Assembly: GCA_021805405.1 (NCBI GenBank)
Contig: JAJZFK010000256.1
Span: 1-8,998, forward strand
From: a bacterium
GTDB lineage: Bacteria > Armatimonadota > Chthonomonadetes > Chthonomonadales > Chthonomonadaceae
Direction of reading: 5' to 3'
Length of the DNA stretch: 8,998 bases
Position 1 is the first letter of the stretch, and each line of letters starts with the position of its first letter. Positions 1-4,057 of the stretch are shown in pieces. Both the position numbers and the translations under genes were made by a program. The notes beneath the pieces are model-generated. The model did no database searches. It was not told the DNA's origin and saw only the letters and a list, made by a program, of their open reading frames with translations.

Positions 1-1041
1 TACGGGTGCGGGCAGTGTAGCAGTAACAACGGTGGCATTTACTGGTACCGGTACGCTGACCGGAAGCCGGCGGGATACCGCAGCAAGGTCGTCCAGGAAT
101 AGCCTCATTGTGCCGATACCGTCCTCAAGCTGCGGAAAATCCTCGTAGTGGCGGCGCCCAGGATAGCGCGTCTCGGCAAGGTGGTACCACTCGTCGCCTA
201 GCCATACGAACCGGGTACCTAGCTTGTTGTGAAATGCACGAGCATGCGTTTCTACCTGCCGAAGTATGGCTCGCGCGGTGTCGCGCTCCACATGGACGAG
301 GGGTGCAAGCCGTTCCCGGTAACGAGTCATTCCCACCGGCACAATCGCTACCGATTCAACACCAGCTCGTTTACCCGTTACTGCGGGATGCAGGCTCGCA
401 AGATCACGAAGTGTGTTATCTAGCGCCTCGCTGTCGTTAAGCCCAGGGCATAATACAACCTGGGCATGCACAGAAATGCGATTTGTGGCCAGCTCCTCCA
501 GCTGCGGCAGGATAGGCGTGTCCTCCCGGCGGCCCAAAAGTGTGGCGCGAAGGCTTGGATCGGTGGCATGAACAGATACATAAAGAGGCGAGAGCCTCTG
601 CTCTAGGATGCGTGCCCACTCTGCGTCACTAAGGTTCGTTAATGTTACATAGTTACCGTGCATGAATGACAGCCGGAAATCATCATCCATTAGGTATAGC
701 GATTTACGCATCTTCTTTGGTTGTTGATGTATGAAGCAGAAGACGCATTTGTTTTTGCAGGTGTGAATCTTATCGCCTAAATCCGATTCAAACTGCAACC
801 CCAGGTCCTCCTCTATCCTCTTACGTACTCGCAATTCTAAAGGCGAGCCATTACGCTCAAGCTGGAGGTTAAGCTGAGCCTCGGACGAGTGAAAACGAAA
901 ATCCAGGATATCCAGAATTGGGTGACCATTAATCGATTTTAGAATGTCACCGCGAGCAACACCGGCTCTAAAGGCTGGCGATGGCTCATCTACCTGGCTA
1001 ACCTGAAGTGCATCAAGATTTTTAACAAATATTTCAGACAT
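1..1041 (-). CDS. PDZ / radical SAM / DUF512 protein, C-terminus cut by window edge
   Basis: Reading leftward from ATG at 1041, the frame stays open for 347 codons to base 1, so the stop lies outside. Domains in order: a PDZ-like region at residues about 5-50, with SPAFRAGVARGDIL and INGHPILDILDF. Next is a radical SAM core with the CX3CX2C cluster motif CKNKCVFC (C95, C99, C102), which should bind a 4Fe-4S cluster and S-adenosylmethionine. The family-typical DDDFRLSFMHGNYVTLTNL follows at 119-137. A DUF512 segment covers about 190-322, with VCPG-like LCPGLND, LGDEWYHLA and HYEDFPQLEDGIG. This order matches the DUF512 FeS oxidoreductase family, also called a cyanobacterial-type FeS protein. 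Members are usually somewhat over 400 residues, so I infer roughly 80-110 are missing. The substrate is unknown for the family as far as I recall. The start is chosen because the PDZ fold begins almost at once after it. It is divergent from the regulator gene and probably unrelated to it. Confidence 0.93.
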   Translation of the reverse strand, partial: MSEIFVKNLDALQVSQVDEPSPAFRAGVARGDILKSINGHPILDILDFRFHSSEAQLNLQLERNGSPLELRVRKRIEEDLGLQFESDLGDKIHTCKNKCVFCFIHQQPKKMRKSLYLMDDDFRLSFMHGNYVTLTNLSDAEWARILEQRLSPLYVSVHATDPSLRATLLGRREDTPILPQLEELATNRISVHAQVVLCPGLNDSEALDNTLRDLASLHPAVTGKRAGVESVAIVPVGMTRYRERLAPLVHVERDTARAILRQVETHARAFHNKLGTRFVWLGDEWYHLAETRYPGRRHYEDFPQLEDGIGTMRLFLDDLAAVSRRLPVSVPVPVNATVVTATLPAPV

Positions 1042-1051
1042 GGTAAGTATG

Positions 1052-1080
1052 AGTGTACCAAACGCTACCCTATTTAGCAA
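1052..1080 (-). promoter_or_regulatory. Candidate sigma70-type promoter of the radical SAM gene
   Basis: On the minus strand, TTGCTA (1080-1075) is separated by 17 bases from TACACT (1057-1052). Each hexamer matches 4 of 6 consensus bases. Transcription would begin near 1045, only a few bases before the ATG at 1041. No Shine-Dalgarno sequence is visible there, so the message would be nearly leaderless. Matches are modest and this could be chance. Confidence 0.35.
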
Positions 1081-1167
1081 CAGTAATGATGCTTTGCACT
1101 TATGAAGTTCACGCCTCAACGGTTGCGCCCCGCAAATTGTGCTGCACGGCGATGGTTGAGTTATAAG

Positions 1168-1184
1168 GGTTGGCACTGCCAGCC
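1168..1184. promoter_or_regulatory. Operator-like palindrome 1
   Basis: TGGCA-C-TGCCA is a perfect 5-bp-arm palindrome (1171-1181). Outside a T/G mismatch it is flanked by GG and CC, giving a 17-base interrupted dyad. Its centre, at 1176, is 53 bp (about five helical turns) from the centre of the palindrome at 1222-1236. The factor is unknown. Confidence 0.25.
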
Positions 1185-1221
1185 GGGCACTGTGAATATA
1201 ATTCGCTACGATAACTGTGCA

Positions 1222-1236
1222 GCTTGTGCCACAAGC
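1222..1236. promoter_or_regulatory. Operator-like palindrome 2, GntR-style
   Basis: GCTTGTG-C-CACAAGC is a perfect 7-bp-arm dyad. Its core TTGTGCCACAA fits the TNGTNNNACNA pattern of many FadR-type GntR sites, and it resembles the TTGT/ACAA arms of AraR boxes. It lies about 330 bp upstream of a gene with a GntR-type DNA-binding domain. Assigning it to that regulator is inference. Confidence 0.35.
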
Positions 1237-1451
1237 ACTAGCTTCTGCAAGGAAGAGATGTCGTTAATGTTGGTAATAGAGAAGGTTTTGGCAAGCGCGG
1301 GGACGGACCGCTAGCCTGATGACGTTGATGATTTAGTGCAAAGTAATGTGGAACGTCCGCACTGACTACCATAATAACTGTTGCATGAATGTTAATGCGC
1401 GCGTGGTAGCAATAATTATTATTAAAAATCACTCTACTTATGCAAAATAGG

Positions 1452-1479
1452 TTGCTAAAATCAAAAATTTGTGTATAAT
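1452..1479 (+). promoter_or_regulatory. Promoter of the GntR/LacI regulator operon
   Basis: TTGCTA at 1452-1457 (4 of 6 to consensus) lies 16 bases before a perfect TATAAT at 1474-1479, inside an AT-rich stretch. Transcription should start near 1486, leaving a leader of about 68 bases that contains the CCAATT repeat cluster. The perfect -10 box makes this the best-supported promoter of the left half. Confidence 0.6.
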
Positions 1480-1493
1480 AGAGTTAACAGGGA

Positions 1494-1544
1494 CCAATTG
1501 ACTGTTCCAATTTTGGAAAAACCCAAATTGGCTCTACCAATTTG
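1494..1544 (+). repeat. CCAATT repeat cluster / alternative hairpins in regulator leader
   Basis: Four related elements are packed into 51 bases: CCAATTGA (1494), CCAATTTTGG (1507-1516), CCAAATTGG (1523-1531) and CCAATTTG (1537-1544). TTCCAA-TT-TTGGAA (1505-1518) is a clean dyad. As RNA, CCAATTT (1507-1513) can pair with AAATTGG (1525-1531) across an AAAAA loop, with GG/CC pairing inside. Alternatively, CAAATTGG (1524-1531) can pair perfectly with CCAATTTG (1537-1544) across a 5-base loop. The two hairpins share the middle arm and so exclude each other. The second one ends on the first G of the ribosome binding site GAGGG (1544-1548). Either tandem operators for autoregulation or a translational switch would fit; the sequence alone does not decide. 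Confidence 0.6.
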
Positions 1545-1553
1545 AGGGTCGCG

Positions 1554-2726
1554 ATGGCACCGGAACCTAGATATATTCAAATTGCTCGTGAAATAAAGGA
1601 GCAGTGGATAGCGCAGCCAGACAGACTTACCGACGGACGACTGCCGACGGAACGCGATTTGCAGGCCCACTTTTCCGTCAGCAGAGCAACAATCTCACGC
1701 GCTCTTTCGGTTCTGTCTGCAGAAAACCTAATTGTGAGCCGGCAGGGAAGCGGCGCCTATCTGCGAGAGGATACGGAAATTGCTGGCAACACGAAGCTTA
1801 TCGGCTTTATCGCTCCCTATATTCCGCAACCTGACGGCAGGCACCAGCCAATTATCCAGCGGATTTACTACGGGGTTGAAAAGAGAGCCAGGGAGCTTGG
1901 TTACCAGGTGCTATCGGCGAGCGCCAATTTCAGTGTTGACCATGAAGAAGCGTTAGTAACGCAATATTTGCGGCTGGGAGCCGAAGGGATCGTTATCTAT
2001 CCAGTCTATTTCCCCCAGCCGCGACTTGCCTCCAGGGCCAACGAGGACTATCTAGCAAGACGCTTGCACAAAGCGCGAATTGTCCTCGTGGATGTTGGAT
2101 CCGAAGACTGGCAGCGTTCGATGGTCTGTTTCGATAATTGCAGGCTAGGACTTGAGGTTACTCAGGCGTTAATGGACCACGGAGCGAGAAACATACTTTT
2201 CATGCATACATACGACGACCATATTCACAACTCGGTTCACGAGCGTGCAAATGGGTGGCACCTTGCACATGAACGCGCATGCCGTGCAATTCCCAACAGC
2301 TACGGCAATTGGCCGGTGGATGTTTGTGGCTACGTTCATGAGATTTCTGACGATGCTGCCGACTCCATTGTTGCGAGCATGTTGCAACTGCATCCGCGCC
2401 CTGACGCGGTAATAGCCTGGGACGATGCTGCCGCCATTGCAATGATACGAGCGCTTCAGCGCAAAGGGGTTTCTGTACCGCACGATGTGAGGGTTTGTGG
2501 ATTCGACAACCATCCTGAGGGAAGGTATTTTCAGCCGGCCTTCCCGACAACCGATCCGGACTTTTCAGCGTTAGGCGAGTCTGCTATTGATCTGCTCCAT
2601 AAGCAGATCAATCAAGGTATGGGCACACCCAGAACATACATCCACAGTGTTCCCGTAATATGGCGGTCGCCAGAGACCGCCGAATTCAGCTACTCAGGGT
2701 CTATTCAAGACTCTATTGCAGGGTAA
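1554..2726 (+). CDS. GntR-type winged-helix / LacI-type sugar-binding transcriptional regulator (AraR architecture)
   Basis: This 390-residue protein has a GntR-type winged helix at residues about 5-70: LPTERDL at 30-36, recognition helix region SVSRATISRALSVL at 41-54, and wing QGSGAYL at 64-70. It is followed by a short linker and a periplasmic-binding-protein-like effector domain from residue 81 to the end. The effector part shows LGAEGIVIYP (141-150), a WDDAAA element (289-294) and VRVCGFDN (313-319), all typical of LacI/GalR ligand domains. This chimeric layout is that of Bacillus AraR, whose ligand is a pentose; here the ligand is unknown and probably a sugar. I prefer ATG 1554 over TTG 1542 in the same frame because GAGGG at 1544-1548 sits 5 bases before the ATG. 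The gene is first in a likely operon with the pseudopilin gene, which follows after 34 bases. The repeats in its leader suggest autoregulation. Confidence 0.9.
   Translation: MAPEPRYIQIAREIKEQWIAQPDRLTDGRLPTERDLQAHFSVSRATISRALSVLSAENLIVSRQGSGAYLREDTEIAGNTKLIGFIAPYIPQPDGRHQPIIQRIYYGVEKRARELGYQVLSASANFSVDHEEALVTQYLRLGAEGIVIYPVYFPQPRLASRANEDYLARRLHKARIVLVDVGSEDWQRSMVCFDNCRLGLEVTQALMDHGARNILFMHTYDDHIHNSVHERANGWHLAHERACRAIPNSYGNWPVDVCGYVHEISDDAADSIVASMLQLHPRPDAVIAWDDAAAIAMIRALQRKGVSVPHDVRVCGFDNHPEGRYFQPAFPTTDPDFSALGESAIDLLHKQINQGMGTPRTYIHSVPVIWRSPETAEFSYSGSIQDSIAG
2586..2612. repeat. Perfect 11-bp inverted repeat inside the regulator gene
   Basis: ATTGATCTGCT (2586-2596) and its exact complement AGCAGATCAAT (2602-2612) flank the 5-base loop CCATA. 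The element lies in codons 344-353 of the regulator, about 115 bases before the stop and 150 bases before the pseudopilin start. It could be an intragenic operator or a stable mRNA stem between regulator and pseudopilin. There is no T-run after it, so it does not look like a terminator. Confidence 0.7.
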
Positions 2727-2744
2727 ATCACCTCACCGGTGATT
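2726..2744. promoter_or_regulatory. Inverted repeat between regulator stop and pseudopilin ribosome binding site
   Basis: AATCACC (2726-2732) pairs perfectly with GGTGATT (2738-2744) over the loop TCACC; the centre TCACCGGTGA is itself a 10-bp palindrome. It begins on the last base of the regulator stop codon and ends 2 bases before the AGGAGG (2747-2752) of the pseudopilin gene. No T-run follows, so an operator or mRNA stem tuning translation fits better than a terminator. Confidence 0.5.
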
Positions 2745-2760
2745 ACAGGAGGTTACAGTG

Positions 2761-3561
2761 ATGCGAAGGGCATTTACACTTATCGAGCTGCTGGTCGTAA
2801 TCGCAATAATCGCAATTCTTGCGGCAATTCTGTTTCCTGTTTTCGCGCAGGCACGTGAACAGGCACGATCTATTTCCTGTGTTTCTAACCTTAGCCAGAT
2901 TGGGTTGGCTGTACACATGTATGCGGAAGACTACGATGAGGTTTTTCCTATGGGAGGTTACACTGCCCAGCGTAATTGGGAGGAAAATCCCGATCTTAAC
3001 GTCTATGCTGCCGGAGCGCCATGCTACGACTTCAATCCGGCCTGGAAGGGTGTGAAACTACCGGGCATACCTGGTCCCGCCTTTACCGGCTGCGAGTACG
3101 GAAGCGAATTCTACCGCATATTGATGTATGTTCAGCTCTTTCCATACATCAAGAATGTACAGGTTTGGTACTGCCCTAGTGACAAGTTCTACCAGCCGAA
3201 CCCCACCAACCTGGGAGAGGGCATGCAGTCGTATCACTATTTTCCTAACTGGGTGTATAACAACTGGTGTCCCTCTGGCGGTCCGTTTCCCTGCGTGAAA
3301 TACTCAGATGGCAAACGTGATCTATCGGGCCAACCCGTTAGCGAGCTTTCCGATTACTACTCTCAACGTATTCTCTTCACGGAGCGCGGTGTATTTGGCT
3401 GGGAAGGAACCGATTCCATTGTTGGCGGCAATAGCAATACCAACCATCCTCGCGGCTATAACGCGATGTACTTTGATAGTCATGTGAAGATGGTGCCGTT
3501 TGGCAAAAAATGGACGACTACACCGGCAACAGGGTGGCCGCCGAATCTCGCACCGCAGTAG
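2761..3561 (+). CDS. Type IV pseudopilin-like protein with prepilin N-terminal motif and H-X9-D C-terminal motif
   Basis: The 266-residue product begins MRRAFTLIELLVVIAIIAIL, a class III signal. After a short basic leader, prepilin peptidase would cut before F5; E9 is then the conserved Glu at +5, and residues 5-28 form the hydrophobic membrane helix. FPVFAQAREQAR and SQIGLAVHMYAEDYDEVFP follow, a hallmark of the DUF1559-like prepilin families of Armatimonadota and Planctomycetota. Near the C-terminus H229 and D239 form the H-X9-D(G) motif, but S240 replaces the usual Gly. The ectodomain has six cysteines (C40, C88, C111, C138, C170, C178) and many Trp/Tyr, so disulfides are possible after export. 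The residue before the cut is Ala instead of the classical Gly. ATG 2761 is preferred over GTG 2758: AGGAGG at 2747-2752 lies 8 bases upstream. The role is not known for this family; surface display or an extracellular sensing or binding role linked to the adjacent regulator is inference. Confidence 0.93.
   Translation: MRRAFTLIELLVVIAIIAILAAILFPVFAQAREQARSISCVSNLSQIGLAVHMYAEDYDEVFPMGGYTAQRNWEENPDLNVYAAGAPCYDFNPAWKGVKLPGIPGPAFTGCEYGSEFYRILMYVQLFPYIKNVQVWYCPSDKFYQPNPTNLGEGMQSYHYFPNWVYNNWCPSGGPFPCVKYSDGKRDLSGQPVSELSDYYSQRILFTERGVFGWEGTDSIVGGNSNTNHPRGYNAMYFDSHVKMVPFGKKWTTTPATGWPPNLAPQ
3121..3152. repeat. 10-bp inverted repeat inside the pseudopilin gene
   Basis: TTGATGTATG (3121-3130) and CATACATCAA (3143-3152) are exact complements around a 12-base loop. 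The element lies within the coding frame (LMYVQLFPYIK). A 10-bp dyad with this loop is only mildly unexpected in 9 kb, so the function is uncertain. Confidence 0.4.
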
Positions 3562-3626
3562 TACTTCACGGACAGCGGCACCGAAGTGCGTAATCATCAA
3601 ACATCACTAATAACTGGAGGAAAAAT

Positions 3627-3836
3627 GTGAACAAGTCACTTTCGCCTACAATGATAGGTGCAGCAGCGGTAGTTATGGTGCTAGTGCTTGCAGGTGCCTA
3701 TTGGTTCACCCTTGGCGGGGGCGCCGCCGGCGGATCAAGCAACAAACCGCCCGGAATGCCGCCTTCTGTTGCAGCGCAATTCAACCAGCGCATGAGCCAG
3801 GTTTCAAGCGCTAATGACAGCAAATCGCACCCATAG
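3627..3836 (+). CDS. Small single-pass membrane protein, unknown function
   Basis: The 69-residue product has a short polar N-terminus and one hydrophobic segment at residues 10-28 (IGAAAVVMVLVLAGAYWFT). A Gly/Ala/Ser linker (29-38), a proline-rich NKPPGMPP at 39-46 and a polar tail rich in Gln, Ser and Asn follow. It has no lipobox and no catalytic motif. The start is GTG 3627: GGAGG (3616-3620) lies 6 bases before it, while the overlapping ATG at 3625 is followed at once by TGA. It lies 65 bases after the pseudopilin stop, in the same direction, and is followed by a terminator-like hairpin, so it probably ends that operon. I recall similar small proteins with a PPGMPP-type motif next to prepilin-like genes in this group, but cannot verify it here. 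Assembly or anchoring partner of the pseudopilin is a guess from position. Confidence 0.75.
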   Translation: MNKSLSPTMIGAAAVVMVLVLAGAYWFTLGGGAAGGSSNKPPGMPPSVAAQFNQRMSQVSSANDSKSHP

Positions 3837-3850
3837 TCGTCGGTTCAAGG

Positions 3851-3885
3851 AGCGCACAGGTGACTTTTATGGTCTTCTGTGCGCT
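3851..3885 (+). terminator. Terminator-like hairpin after the pseudopilin operon
   Basis: AGCGCACAG (3851-3859) pairs perfectly with CTGTGCGCT (3877-3885) around a 17-base loop that can add a 3-bp GAC/GTC pairing. It starts 14 bases after the stop of the small membrane protein. The classical T-run is missing (TCGCCATT follows), so it may be a weak or factor-assisted terminator, or an mRNA 3' end stabiliser. Confidence 0.45.
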
Positions 3886-3985
3886 TCGCCATTAAGTCTG
3901 CAAACTCCGTAGCGAGCTACCTAATATTAAACAGGGCTATTCGTCTCAAATAGTAACCTTTGTCGTCGCACTGTACTAAAGCGTG

Positions 3986-4013
3986 CTGCCGAACCCGTTC
4001 GGGCAGGGTGCCC
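3986..4013. repeat. Overlapping short hairpins upstream of the glycosidase-like operon
   Basis: CTGCC-GAAC (3986-3994) can pair with GTTC-GGCAG (3997-4006) with one bulged G. Alternatively GGGCA (4001-4005) can pair with TGCCC (4009-4013). The two forms share bases. They lie just upstream of the strong promoter at 4024, so they may act as a terminator for upstream read-through or have no role. The rest of 3886-4023 shows only TAATATTA (3922-3929) and nothing I can name. Confidence 0.25.
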
Positions 4014-4023
4014 TCACCATTAG

Positions 4024-4052
4024 TTGACATTACGTACCTGGAATGTTATTAT
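4024..4052 (+). promoter_or_regulatory. Near-consensus sigma70-type promoter of the glycosidase/glycosyltransferase operon
   Basis: TTGACA (4024-4029, perfect) is 17 bases from TATTAT (4047-4052, 5 of 6). Transcription should start around 4058-4060. That is downstream of the first in-frame ATG (4043) and on the second one (4058). An imperfect inverted repeat, GGAA-(TG)-TTAT (4040-4049) with ATAATTCC (4061-4068), brackets the -10 box and start point, the place where a repressor would act. The box spacing and match make this the strongest promoter in the window. Confidence 0.7.
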
Positions 4053-4057
4053 TTGGT

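Larger units (their letters stand above)
1042..1451. other. Divergent intergenic region, no supported gene
   Basis: This is the upstream part of the roughly 510-bp gap between the radical SAM gene and the regulator. I see no convincing coding frame, tRNA or mobile element. A 70-codon ATG frame at 1102-1314 has no ribosome binding site and no recognisable motif. The region holds several short palindromes: GTGC-T-GCAC at 1139-1147, TGGCA-C-TGCCA at 1171-1181, GCTTGTG-C-CACAAGC at 1222-1236 and AATAATTATT at 1411-1420. The last 45 bases turn strongly AT-rich, leading into the regulator promoter. The size of the gap and the palindromes suggest a control region, not a decayed gene. Confidence 0.5.

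Noticed and set aside
108..440. 110-codon plus-strand frame at the left edge
   Set aside because: Antisense to the radical SAM/DUF512 gene, whose translation shows the cluster motif and family-specific segments.
1102..1314. 70-codon plus-strand frame in the divergent intergenic region
   Set aside because: No ribosome binding site before the ATG, no recognisable motif or hydrophobic pattern, and it overlaps operator-like palindromes.
1542..1553. TTG start for the regulator adding four residues
   Set aside because: The GAGGG at 1544-1548 overlaps that codon and is correctly placed for the ATG at 1554.
2349..2433. 13-base direct repeat GACGATGCTGCCG (2349-2361 and 2421-2433)
   Set aside because: Both copies are in the same frame and encode Asp-Asp-Ala-Ala within the ligand-binding domain; most simply codon coincidence.
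3562..3600. ACTTC/GAAGT hairpin between pseudopilin and small membrane protein genes as a terminator
   Set aside because: Only 5 bp with a long loop and no T-run; the genes probably stay on one transcript.
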